A stretch of 64,000 nt of DNA from CAYQQQ01 sp964420125 (GTDB lineage: Bacteria > Actinomycetota > Acidimicrobiia > Acidimicrobiales > Microtrichaceae), in NCBI GenBank assembly GCA_964420125.1, contig CAYQQQ010000012.1, positions 62,001-126,000 of the forward strand, given 5' to 3'. Below the pieces are notes generated by a model that was not told the origin of the DNA, made no database searches, and was given only the letters and a program-made list of their open reading frames with translations. A program made the position numbers and the translations under genes. Below, piece by piece: positions 55,585 to 63,264 of this stretch (position 1 is its first letter; each line of letters starts with the position of its first letter).

Positions 55585-56706
55585 TCAGACGGGTGGGCCG
55601 AGCAGGAGCGTTCCGAGTCGGTGGAGGGCGTCGAGGTCGGTCACCTCGAAGGGTTGGACGTCCACCCTGACCACCGGAGCGGGTGCGACCCGGTCGGTGA
55701 GGCCGACCAGGTTCTCGGCCTCACCTCTCGCGAGCTGTCGCGCGTCGGCCAGGCAGGTGTACTGGTCGCCGAGGTCGGTGCCCGCCAGGGTCTGCGCCCG
55801 GGCTCGGGCGGCTTCGGGACCGAGCGCCAAGCCGTCCTCCGCCGTGCCGAACACGGGTTGCATGCGGTTGACCACCAACCCGCGCACCTCGATGTCGTGC
55901 TCGGCGAGCCTCTGGGCGAAGTAGCCGGCCTCGGCCACGGTGTCGGCCTTGGGCGATGCCACGAGGACGAAGGCGGTCTCAGGTGCGGCCAGGAGCCGGT
56001 CCACGTGGGCAGCCCTCTGCTTGAACCCCTCCTCCATCCCTTCGAAGGCCTGGAAGAAGGCGATGGCGTCTGCGATCACCTCTCCGCCGACCACCTTCGA
56101 CAGGCTGCGCACGACTGCCTGAGCAGCGACGCTGGCGGCCTTCACGATGCCTCGGGTGGGGGTCATCAGGATCTTGTAGACGCGGTGGTCCAGGAACCGC
56201 GCGAGCCGCTGCGGGGCGTCGAGGAAGTCGAGCGCGTTGCGCGTGGGTGGAGTGTCGACCACCACCAGATCCCAGTCGCCCTCCTCGGCGAGCTCGTAGA
56301 GCTTCTCCGACGCCATGTACTCCTGCGTGCCGGACAGCGCTCCGGAGATGTTGCGGTAGAAGGTGTTCGCCAGGATGCGTTCGGCCTGGTCGGGGGTCTC
56401 GGAGTACCGACGGACGAGGCCGTCGAAGGTGCGCTTGGTGTCCAGCATCAGCGCAGACATCTCACCGGGCCAGCTGCCGTCGATGGCGGACGGCTCGTTG
56501 GTGAGGCCCTCGAGCCCGAGGGCGTCGGCCAGGCGGCGTGCCGGGTCGATGGTGACCACCACCGCGCGTCGCCCAGCGTGGGCGGCCTCGAGGGCGATGA
56601 CAGCGGCGGTCGTGGTCTTGCCGACCCCGCCGGAGCCGCAGCAGACGACCACCTTGCTGGCCCCGATGACCCGCGCCAGGGCTGCCTGCGGGGTCCCGCC
56701 GGTCAT
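55585..56706 (-). CDS. ArsA/GET3-like ATPase, second of pair
   Basis: The 373-residue ATPase has Walker A CCGSGGVGKTTTAAVIALEA, VVTIDPARRLADALGL and the switch II DLVVVDTPPTRNALDFLDAP. No arsenite cysteines typical of ArsA are visible. Its ATG overlaps the upstream ATPase gene stop as ATGA. The two resemble the mycobacterial Rv3679-Rv3680 pair, which also sits beside whiB4. A hetero-oligomeric ATPase is likely; the cargo is unknown. Confidence 0.88.
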   Translation of the reverse strand: MTGGTPQAALARVIGASKVVVCCGSGGVGKTTTAAVIALEAAHAGRRAVVVTIDPARRLADALGLEGLTNEPSAIDGSWPGEMSALMLDTKRTFDGLVRRYSETPDQAERILANTFYRNISGALSGTQEYMASEKLYELAEEGDWDLVVVDTPPTRNALDFLDAPQRLARFLDHRVYKILMTPTRGIVKAASVAAQAVVRSLSKVVGGEVIADAIAFFQAFEGMEEGFKQRAAHVDRLLAAPETAFVLVASPKADTVAEAGYFAQRLAEHDIEVRGLVVNRMQPVFGTAEDGLALGPEAARARAQTLAGTDLGDQYTCLADARQLARGEAENLVGLTDRVAPAPVVRVDVQPFEVTDLDALHRLGTLLLGPPV

Positions 56707-57668
56707 GTCGGCGCCTCTGGCAGCTGGGCGAGCGCTCCCAGCAGCTCCGCAGCCAGCTGGTCGAGCTCGACGCGCCCGAGCTCCGACGCGAACAGGTACG
56801 GGAGGTGCAGCTGCGGGAGCGGGAGCACCTCCGCCAGGCGATCCAGCTGGACCCGTTGGATCGCCTGGCGGTGTCGGCGGAAGTCCGCCGCCGCCTCCAG
56901 CAGCTCCGCCTCGCCCTCGATGAGCACCACGCCGGCGTCGGCGGCCGCCTTCGGCGGGGGCACCGACAGCCCGCTCAGCGCCGGGTACACGCCGTTGACC
57001 ACGACCGGTCCCAAGGCGACGCCGATGTCCTCCTCCAGGCTGAACGCCGTCTCGATGAGCTCGCTGACCGGGGTCTCCTCCGGCACGGTCACCAGCACGA
57101 CCCGGCATCGCCGATGGTCGTGGAGCAGGTCGAGCACGTCCGTCGCCTGGGTGTGGATGGGGCCGACCTTCACCGCGTCGGCGAGACCCCGGGCCGATCG
57201 CAGGAAGGTGATGGCGTGGCCGGCAGCAGGCGCGTCCAGGATGATCAGGTCCTGCTGGCCGTCGCGCTCCAGCTGCTTGACCTTCCCCAGCACCAGGATG
57301 TCCCGAATGCCTGGCACGGCCGTGGCGACCATGTCCAGCAGCCCCGACGACACCAGTCGGTTGGAGATCCGCTGCAGTCCTCGTCCCGCCAGGTAGTCGA
57401 GCAGCGCCTCGTCCGGAGTCAGGGTCCGGGCACGAACCCCTCCGTGCTCGGCGGCGGCGTGCACCAGCACCAGCTCGTCGTAGTCGAGTCGCCCCGACTC
57501 GAACATGGAGGCCATCGAGTCCTTCCCCTCGATCTCCACGATGAGCACGCGCAATCCGACCTGTGAGGCGGCGACGGCGAGGGCGGCGCTCACCGCCGTC
57601 TTGCCCACACCTCCTTTCCCGGCGACGATGATGACCCCGGACGCGGTGAAGAACGCCTCAGGATCCAC
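56703..57668 (-). CDS. ArsA/GET3-like ATPase, first of pair
   Basis: The 321-residue ATPase has Walker A VAGKGGVGKTAVSAALAVAA, VEIEGKDSMASMF where ArsA has DxDPA, and switch II LIILDAPAAGHAITFLRS. The GKGGVGK loop matches the deviant P-loop of MinD/GET3 proteins, but the strand after it differs from its partner, suggesting specialised roles. GTG 57668 lies only 5 bp from the divergent NfeD start, so one of the two starts may be mis-set. Confidence 0.87.
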   Translation of the reverse strand: MDPEAFFTASGVIIVAGKGGVGKTAVSAALAVAASQVGLRVLIVEIEGKDSMASMFESGRLDYDELVLVHAAAEHGGVRARTLTPDEALLDYLAGRGLQRISNRLVSSGLLDMVATAVPGIRDILVLGKVKQLERDGQQDLIILDAPAAGHAITFLRSARGLADAVKVGPIHTQATDVLDLLHDHRRCRVVLVTVPEETPVSELIETAFSLEEDIGVALGPVVVNGVYPALSGLSVPPPKAAADAGVVLIEGEAELLEAAADFRRHRQAIQRVQLDRLAEVLPLPQLHLPYLFASELGRVELDQLAAELLGALAQLPEAPT

Positions 57669-57673
57669 AGCAC

Positions 57674-59014
57674 ATGCCCTTCCAAGCCTTCGCTCCGAGC
57701 TCCCGCTCACACCGCGCCGGGCCCGCCCGTCGAGGGTCGATCCGGATGGTGGTGGCAGGGTTCCTGGCGTTGGTGGTGGTCTCGGCGCTCTCGAACGACG
57801 CAGGCGCCATCGACGGGTGCGATGACGTGGGGTGCATCGACGTGGTGGCGGTCGACGGCCTCATCGACGAGATCGAAGCGAGCAGCATCACCGACACGCT
57901 ACGGGCTGCCGACGCGGCGGGGAACGTCGAAGCCGTCGTGCTGCAGATGGACAGCGAGGGTGCGGCGGTCGACGACCGTCGTCTCGAGGAGGTCGCGCGG
58001 GCCATGCGTGACGCCGAGGTGCCGGTGACGGTGTGGATCGGTCCGTCGGGCGCTGTCGCGCTCGGCGGGGCCGCGGAGCTGGTGGCGGTGGCCGACTTCG
58101 CCAGCATCGCGCCGGGAGCCGAGGTCGGTGCGGTCGGGTCGCAGCGGTTGTCACGCAGGGTGTTCGGTGACCTGTTCCCGGGGGAGGCTTCAGCGGCGCT
58201 GTCTGGCCGCCTGGAAGGGGAGGAGGCGGTGGACGCCGGGGTGGTGGAGCGCTTCGCGCCGATCGTGCGCGACCACATCGTGAACATCGAGGGGGTGGAG
58301 GTGGAGACGGACGAGGTGGATGGAGAGCAGCGGCTGTCTCCGGTGGCGCTCGTGCGGTTCTCGAAGCTGCCCCTGGGCACTCAGTTCCTCCACACCGTGG
58401 CCAGCCCGTCGGTGGCCTACCTCCTGCTGGCCGTCGCCGCCGGCCTGCTCGTGTTCGAGTTCTACACCGCCGGAGTGGGGATCGCGGGAGTGGTCGGTGC
58501 CGGGTGCCTGCTGTTGGCCGGTTACGGCATCGCAGCCCTTCCCCACAACAACTGGGCCGTCGGGTTGGTCGTGCTCTCGGCGGTGGCGTTCGCCGTGGAT
58601 GTCCAGACCGGTGTGCCGCGCGCCTGGACGTGGATCGCCATGGTGCTCTTCGCCGTCGGGTCGGTGTTCCTGCTGTCGGAGTTCCGGCCGACCTGGTTGG
58701 CGCTCGTGGTGGGCATCGCCGGGATGGCCGTGGCGATGTTCTCGGGGATGCCGGCGATGGTGCGATCGCGCTTCGGCACCCCGACGATCGGGCGGGAGTG
58801 GATGGTGGGGGAGACGGGACTCGCCGCCACGAGCGTCGACCCCGAAGGCACGGTTCGGGTGCGTGGTGCCCTCTGGCTCGCGCTGACCAACCGGGCCACC
58901 CCGATCTCCCAGGGGGAGACCGTGCGCGTCACGGGCATCGACGGGTTGGCCCTCGAGGTGGAGCCCGAGTCCGGTGGCGCCGTGGACTACCGGGAGCTGC
59001 GTTCGCGGAAGTGA
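57674..59014 (+). CDS. NfeD-family membrane protein with degenerate ClpP-like protease domain
   Basis: The 446-residue protein has a signal (MVVAGFLALVVVSALSNDAG), a ClpP-class domain (~60-200), four to five membrane helices (~240-345) and a C-terminal OB-fold (GETGLAATSVDPEGTVRVRG). The protease segment reads GPSGAVALGGAAELVAVAD; the usual GARAASAG serine position is Gly, so proteolysis is doubtful. NfeD proteins often pair with stomatins, but none is present here. ATG 57746 is an alternative start with GAGGG nine bases upstream. Confidence 0.85.
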   Translation: MPFQAFAPSSRSHRAGPARRGSIRMVVAGFLALVVVSALSNDAGAIDGCDDVGCIDVVAVDGLIDEIEASSITDTLRAADAAGNVEAVVLQMDSEGAAVDDRRLEEVARAMRDAEVPVTVWIGPSGAVALGGAAELVAVADFASIAPGAEVGAVGSQRLSRRVFGDLFPGEASAALSGRLEGEEAVDAGVVERFAPIVRDHIVNIEGVEVETDEVDGEQRLSPVALVRFSKLPLGTQFLHTVASPSVAYLLLAVAAGLLVFEFYTAGVGIAGVVGAGCLLLAGYGIAALPHNNWAVGLVVLSAVAFAVDVQTGVPRAWTWIAMVLFAVGSVFLLSEFRPTWLALVVGIAGMAVAMFSGMPAMVRSRFGTPTIGREWMVGETGLAATSVDPEGTVRVRGALWLALTNRATPISQGETVRVTGIDGLALEVEPESGGAVDYRELRSRK

Positions 59015-59021
59015 GCGCAGC

Positions 59022-59038
59022 ACATGCAAATTGCATGT
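59022..59038. promoter_or_regulatory. Palindrome upstream of whiB
   Basis: ACATGCAA-A-TTGCATGT is a perfect inverted repeat with 8-bp arms directly abutting the -35 of the whiB promoter. It is AT-rich against a high-GC background, so it is probably an operator for a dimeric regulator. Confidence 0.55.
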
Positions 59039-59066
59039 TGTTGGTACCACAACCGGTGCCTAGGGT
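59038..59066 (+). promoter_or_regulatory. Candidate whiB promoter
   Basis: TTGTTG (59038-59043), a 17-bp spacer and TAGGGT (59061-59066) form a sigma-70-type promoter. The mRNA would have a ~25-nt leader with GAAGGGGGGG before the GTG. Confidence 0.5.
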
Positions 59067-59096
59067 TCTGGGACACCTTGAAGGGGGGGTCCTGAG

Positions 59097-59372
59097 GTGA
59101 GTGCACACCAGCTTTCCGAGATGTGGCAGCTGAAGGCCGCGTGCCGAGGCCCGCATGCCGCCGTGTTCTTCCCGCCGCCGCACTTCGAGCGCAAGTCCGA
59201 TCGGCTGGAGCGGGAGCGCCGGGCGAAGCGCATCTGCGCCCAGTGCGACGTGCGTGACGAGTGCCTCGAGTACTCGATCCAGATCCGCGAGCCCCACGGC
59301 ATCTGGGGCGGGCTCAACGAGGCGGAGCGGAGAGACCTGCTGGAGCGGGATCTCGAACCGGTCGATGCCTGA
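59097..59372 (+). CDS. WhiB-family Fe-S transcription regulator
   Basis: The 91-residue protein has the four cluster cysteines (Cys16, Cys47, Cys50 and Cys56; KAACRG, then RICAQCDVRDECLEY), the GIWGG turn (68-72) and a basic C-terminal helix (NEAERRDLLERDL). WhiB proteins hold a 4Fe-4S cluster and act with the primary sigma factor in redox and developmental control. Position next to the ArsA-like pair matches WhiB4 of mycobacteria. GTG start has strong upstream purines. Confidence 0.95.
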   Translation: MSAHQLSEMWQLKAACRGPHAAVFFPPPHFERKSDRLERERRAKRICAQCDVRDECLEYSIQIREPHGIWGGLNEAERRDLLERDLEPVDA

Positions 59373-59453
59373 GAGCTGGGCCCAGCGGTCGGGCCCCTGA
59401 GTCGGCTGCCAGCGCCCGGTGCGGCCCGGGAGCCGTCGGCGGCGGGGCGCCGG

Positions 59454-59459
59454 TAGCCT
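59454..59459 (+). promoter_or_regulatory. -10 element of fxsA (leaderless)
   Basis: TAGCCT is followed by seven bases and GTG 59467. Confidence 0.45.
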
Positions 59460-59466
59460 TTCGGGC

Positions 59467-59988
59467 GTGGTGATGCTCCTGGTGGCGCTGTTCCTCGTGC
59501 TCCCGTTCGCGGAGCTCGCGGTGATCGTCGCATCGGCCGATGCCATCGGACTCGGCTGGACGCTGCTCCTGCTGCTCGCCCTGAGCGTGTCGGGCGCAGT
59601 GATGGTGCGCCGCGAAGGGGCTTCGGTGTGGAGGCGCCTCAACGCCGAGCTGGCCGCAGGTGCCCTGCCGACCACGTCGGTGGTGGACGGCACCATGGTG
59701 CTCGCCGGGGGGGCGCTGCTGCTCACTCCCGGATTCCTCACCGACGTCGTCGGCCTCCTGTTGATCCTGCCTCCCACGAGGGCGGCGCTGCGGCCCCTCC
59801 TGCTCCGTCGGCTGGCGAGCCGAACCGCCCGCTCCGCGCGCGCCGGTGGGTTCGCCTTCGTCCGCACCTCGGTGGTGGATGCCAGCTCCGCGCCGGTGGA
59901 TGCGACGGCCGGTCGGCCGCGGCCGGCGGTCGCGAGGATCATCGACCTGACGATCGAGGATCCGCCGGGACGGGACGAATCGAGGTGA
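59467..59988 (+). CDS. fxsA: FxsA-family membrane protein
   Basis: The 173-residue protein has two hydrophobic helices near the N-terminus (LLVALFLVLPFAELAVIV and WTLLLLLALSVSGAVMV), a RREGASVWRRL helix, a third hydrophobic stretch (TMVLAGGALLLTPGFLTDVV) and a basic tail. This is the FxsA (suppressor of F exclusion) pattern. Function is unknown. Its stop shares a base with the NUDIX start. Confidence 0.9.
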   Translation: MVMLLVALFLVLPFAELAVIVASADAIGLGWTLLLLLALSVSGAVMVRREGASVWRRLNAELAAGALPTTSVVDGTMVLAGGALLLTPGFLTDVVGLLLILPPTRAALRPLLLRRLASRTARSARAGGFAFVRTSVVDASSAPVDATAGRPRPAVARIIDLTIEDPPGRDESR

Positions 59989-60812
59989 TGCCGGTCGCCC
60001 CTCGGGACGCCGCCACGGTCGTGCTGCTGCGCGACGGCGACGCCGGAGTGGAGACCTGCCTGCTGCAGCGCTCCTCCCAGCTGGACTTCGTGGCCGGTGC
60101 CCACGTCTTCCCTGGCGGTGCGCTCGAGGCCGAGGACGCGACGGTGCCCGTGGTGGGCATCGCCGATGCCGTGGCCTCGGCCCAGGCAGGGGTTGATCAG
60201 GGAGGTGCGGCGTTCTGGGCGGCAGCCGTCCGGGAGTGCTTCGAGGAGGCCGGTGTGCTCCCGGCGATGGATGGTGTGCCGACCGGAGCAGAGCTCTCGC
60301 GGCTGCGACAGGACCTCCACGCCGGCCGAACCTCCATGGCTGCACTGATGGAGCAGGTCGGCGTCGCCGTCGATGCGCCGCGGTTGCGGTGCATCGCTCG
60401 CTGGGTCACGCCCCCGGAGTCCCCGCGCCGCTACGACACCCGGTTCTTCCTGGCGGTGATGCCGCCTGGTCAGGTGGTCGACGTCGACGGTCGCGAGGTC
60501 GTGTCCCACCGGTGGGTCACCCCGTCGGATGCCCTTGCGCTTCACCGCCAGGGTGAGATCGAGCTCATCTTCCCGACCGCTCGAACCCTGGCACGCCTGG
60601 AGCCCTTCACCACGGTCGACGAGGCGATGGACGCCCTCGTCCCGCTGGACACGACACGTGCGCTGAGCCCGGAGCCGTTGGTCCAGGGCGAGCGGCGCCT
60701 CCTCTCGCTCCCCGGAGATCCGGAGGGAACGGGAGGGCTCTACGACCCGCTCACCGCCGACCCGGTGGTCCTCGAGTGCCGAGGGAGCATCGTCTCGGCA
60801 CCGGAGCCCTGA
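59988..60812 (+). CDS. NUDIX hydrolase (NUDT19-like)
   Basis: The 274-residue protein starts with APRDAATVVLLRDG, has FVAGAHVFPGGALEAED and a divided NUDIX box ending AVRECFEEAGVL, separated by a ~40-residue insertion. This split box is typical of NUDT7/NUDT19 CoA-diphosphatase-like proteins. It probably hydrolyses a CoA or nucleoside diphosphate derivative. It is co-translated with fxsA by a TGATG junction. Confidence 0.86.
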   Translation: MPVAPRDAATVVLLRDGDAGVETCLLQRSSQLDFVAGAHVFPGGALEAEDATVPVVGIADAVASAQAGVDQGGAAFWAAAVRECFEEAGVLPAMDGVPTGAELSRLRQDLHAGRTSMAALMEQVGVAVDAPRLRCIARWVTPPESPRRYDTRFFLAVMPPGQVVDVDGREVVSHRWVTPSDALALHRQGEIELIFPTARTLARLEPFTTVDEAMDALVPLDTTRALSPEPLVQGERRLLSLPGDPEGTGGLYDPLTADPVVLECRGSIVSAPEP

Positions 60813-60877
60813 GCACGCGTCGTCGCGGGGATCGCCGACACGGGAGCGCCGCCCGGCCGGGAGCCCTGTCACCTCGC

Positions 60878-62134
60878 TCAGCCCACCGGGGTCGAGGGCG
60901 GTCCAGGTGCTCCCGAGCGGTCCGCCTCCGCCACCGCCTGGTCGATCGCACCCAGCAGGCGCGCCGTGCAACCGGCGAGGTCGGTGGGCGGGTAGACGTC
61001 CAGCACCTGCTCCGCCAGTGCGGAGAACGCGTCCGCTGCGGCCCCGGTGCCCAGCGCGGCCGGTGATCCGGCGTCGCCGCCTTCGGCCACCGCCGGTTCG
61101 ATCGGGAGCGATGCCAGCAGAGGAGCACCGGCCTCCTGCGCCAGTCGTGCGCCACCGCCGTGGCCGAAGATCCGGTGCTCCCGACCGGTGTCGTCGACGT
61201 AGACCGACATGTTCTCCACCACGCCGGCGATGTGGAGGTGGTTCTTCCGCCCCATGTCCACGACCCGGACCGCGACCTTCTGGGAGGTTAGGGAGGGGGT
61301 GGTGACCACCAGCATCGCCGCCCTCGGGAGCATCTTGGCCAGGCCCATCTGGACGTCCCCCGTTCCCGGCGGCATGTCGACCAGCAGGTAGTCGATGGCT
61401 CCCCAGGCGACGTCCTCGAGGAAGTGGCGCACCGCCCGGTTGAGGATGAGGCCTCTCCACATGAGCGCGGAGCCCTCCTCGTCGACCAGCAGCCCCATCG
61501 ACACCACCTCGAGTCGGCCAGGGCCGACCTCGACGGTCTCGGGAAGTATCCGGCCCGACGCCCCGTCTGCTTGCAGCCGGCCCTCGAGGCCGAGCATGCG
61601 CGGCACGGAGAACCCCCAGATGTCGGCGTCGAGCACGCCGACGCGATGACCGCGAGCCGCGAGGGCCGCGGCGAGGTTGACGGTGACCGACGACTTCCCG
61701 ACGCCTCCTTTCCCGGAGGCGACGAGCAGCACGCGAGCGGTGCTCGGGACGGCGGTGCTCTCGGGACGCTCGGCGATGGCCTTTCGGGCACGGTCCATGG
61801 CAGCGGCCTTCTCCGGCGCGCTGAGCTCGCTCCACTCGATGTGCACCCGCCGCACCCCTGGCAGGCCCCCCACCCGGGCGCGGACGTCACGCTGGATCTC
61901 GGCCCGAAGCGGGCAGCCGGCGGTGGTGAGCGCGACCCGGATCCGAACGTCGCCGGAGGGATCGACGGCGACTCCCTTGGCCATCCCGAGCTCCACGATG
62001 TCGGTGCCGAGCTCGGGGTCCACCACGCCCCGGAGGATCTCCATCACCTGAGCAGGTTCGGGTGGGCCCGGTTCGCTCTCGGTCGGGGGTTCTTCTGCGG
62101 CTGGCCCCGTGCGGGCGCTGACGTTCTCGACCAC
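60878..62134 (-). CDS. apbC: Fe-S cluster carrier ATPase ApbC/Mrp
   Basis: The 418-residue protein has an N-terminal MIP18 domain (~28-105; ILRGVVDPELGTDIVELGMA, TAGCPLRAEIQ) and a P-loop NTPase (SGKGGVGKSSVTVNLAAALA, LDADIWGFSVPRMLG, YLLVDMPPGTGDVQMGLA). It lacks the CxxC found in many Mrp proteins; VENMSVYVDDTG occupies that place. It is predicted to transfer Fe-S clusters. GTG 62134 follows TACAAT by six bases. It diverges from the SufR-like gene. Confidence 0.93.
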   Translation of the reverse strand: MVENVSARTGPAAEEPPTESEPGPPEPAQVMEILRGVVDPELGTDIVELGMAKGVAVDPSGDVRIRVALTTAGCPLRAEIQRDVRARVGGLPGVRRVHIEWSELSAPEKAAAMDRARKAIAERPESTAVPSTARVLLVASGKGGVGKSSVTVNLAAALAARGHRVGVLDADIWGFSVPRMLGLEGRLQADGASGRILPETVEVGPGRLEVVSMGLLVDEEGSALMWRGLILNRAVRHFLEDVAWGAIDYLLVDMPPGTGDVQMGLAKMLPRAAMLVVTTPSLTSQKVAVRVVDMGRKNHLHIAGVVENMSVYVDDTGREHRIFGHGGGARLAQEAGAPLLASLPIEPAVAEGGDAGSPAALGTGAAADAFSALAEQVLDVYPPTDLAGCTARLLGAIDQAVAEADRSGAPGPPSTPVG

Positions 62135-62140
62135 GCCAGG

Positions 62141-62146
62141 ATTGTA
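62141..62146 (-). promoter_or_regulatory. -10 element of apbC (leaderless)
   Basis: On the minus strand TACAAT is followed by six bases and GTG 62134. Confidence 0.55.
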
Positions 62147-62169
62147 ACGGTCTGGGCCGTGTTATTTCA

Positions 62170-62190
62170 CTCGGGAGGTACACTCCCGAG
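62170..62190. promoter_or_regulatory. Candidate operator of the SufR-like regulator
   Basis: CTCGGGAG-GTACA-CTCCCGAG is a perfect inverted repeat with 8-bp arms. It covers the -10 of the SufR-like gene and ends one base before its ATG, so a bound dimer would block transcription. It lies 36 bp from the apbC start, so apbC could be co-regulated. Confidence 0.6.
62179..62184 (+). promoter_or_regulatory. -10 element of the SufR-like gene (leaderless)
   Basis: TACACT is followed by seven bases and ATG 62192. It lies inside the palindrome 62170-62190. Confidence 0.55.
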
Positions 62191-62191
62191 C

Positions 62192-62887
62192 ATGACCGAG
62201 TCCGACTCCCGCCTCGATCTGCTCAAGGCGCTCGGTGACAACACGCGCTACGCCATTTACCTCGAGCTCGCACGCTCGCCCCGCCCGCTGTCGACCGCTG
62301 ACGTCGCGGACTCGCTCGGGCTCCACGTGAACACCGTGCGCCCCCACCTGGAGCGCATGCGCGAGGTCGGCCTCCTGGCGATGCGCCCCGACACCCGAGG
62401 GGCGGTCGGGCGGCCCCAGAAGCTCTACTCCCTCGCCGCCGATGCTCCGAGCCTGGGGTTGGAGCCGCCGGTGTTCCCCCTGCTGTCCAGCATGCTGTTG
62501 GAGGTCGCCGTCGAGTCCGGTGTGGACCCGGAGGTGGTGCTCGATGCCGGTCGCCACACCGGGCGCTCGCTCGCACACCGACCCCGAGCTGCTGGCAGCT
62601 GCGCCCAGCTGGCGGTGGCCATGCTGGAGGAGCTCGGCTTCGACCCGGCCACGGTGCCCGAGGACGGCGGCGTCTCGGTGGGCTTCGGCCACTGCCCCTT
62701 CGCCGAGCTGGCCGAGGCGCAGCCCCACGTCGTGTGCACCCTCCATCGCGGGATGCTGGAGGGGTTCGTGGACGAGGTCGGGGGCGCGGCGGTGGTCGAC
62801 TTCCACGACCTGTCCTCCCGCACTCCCTGCATGGCGGTGCTCGCCGGCGGGACGCCCCGGTCGGGCGCTGTCCTTTCCACGGGATGA
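62192..62887 (+). CDS. SufR-like Fe-S transcriptional regulator
   Basis: The 231-residue protein has an N-terminal winged helix (LDLLKALGDNTRYAIYLELA, STADVADSLGLHVNTVRPHL, GRPQKLYSL) and a C-terminal sensor domain. The sensor has cysteines at SVGFGHCPF, HVVCTLHRGM and SRTPCMAVL, a pattern like SufR/Rv1460 that binds an Fe-S cluster. It lies between apbC (divergent) and an IscA-type gene, so it probably controls Fe-S assembly. The palindrome over its own promoter suggests autorepression. Confidence 0.87.
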   Translation: MTESDSRLDLLKALGDNTRYAIYLELARSPRPLSTADVADSLGLHVNTVRPHLERMREVGLLAMRPDTRGAVGRPQKLYSLAADAPSLGLEPPVFPLLSSMLLEVAVESGVDPEVVLDAGRHTGRSLAHRPRAAGSCAQLAVAMLEELGFDPATVPEDGGVSVGFGHCPFAELAEAQPHVVCTLHRGMLEGFVDEVGGAAVVDFHDLSSRTPCMAVLAGGTPRSGAVLSTG

Positions 62888-62892
62888 GCCGG

Positions 62893-62898
62893 TACAAT
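62893..62898 (+). promoter_or_regulatory. -10 element of the IscA/ErpA-type gene
   Basis: TACAAT lies 37 bp before GTG 62935, starting 5 bp after the SufR-like stop. A clear -35 is not visible. Confidence 0.4.
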
Positions 62899-62934
62899 CT
62901 GACGGCCCGACCGCACCCACCAGGAGGAGCGCCC

Positions 62935-63252
62935 GTGATCACCCTGACCGACGCCGCCGCAAACAAGGTCCGCCAGCTGATCGACGCCGAGGGCGACGAG
63001 CGCCTCGCGCTGCGGGTGGCGGTGATGTCCGGAGGGTGCTCGGGCTTCTCCTACGACCTCTTCTTCGACTCCGACGTGGCGGGCGACGACGTGACCACCA
63101 CCTACGGGGACGTCAGGGTCGTGGTCGACCAATCGAGCGCTCCGCTGCTGCAGGGGGCGACGCTGGACTACAAGGACGGACTGGAGTCCGGGTTCTCGAT
63201 CACCAACCCCAACGCCGAGCACAGCTGCGGGTGTGGCAAGTCCTTCAGCTGA
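62935..63252 (+). CDS. A-type Fe-S cluster assembly protein (IscA/ErpA)
   Basis: The 105-residue protein has the three A-type cysteines: SGGCSGFSYDLFF and HSCGCGKSFS. It begins with ITLTDAAANKVRQLI as expected. A-type proteins carry Fe-S clusters to apo-enzymes. GTG 62935 has AGGAGG seven bases upstream. With apbC and the SufR-like gene it forms an Fe-S trafficking module. Confidence 0.95.
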   Translation: MITLTDAAANKVRQLIDAEGDERLALRVAVMSGGCSGFSYDLFFDSDVAGDDVTTTYGDVRVVVDQSSAPLLQGATLDYKDGLESGFSITNPNAEHSCGCGKSFS

Positions 63253-63264
63253 GTGCCGGGGCGG

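Noticed and set aside
58929..61835. 968-codon minus-strand open frame across NfeD, whiB, fxsA and NUDIX genes
   Set aside because: Composition is Arg/Gly/Pro-rich antisense translation. It would overlap four well-supported genes.
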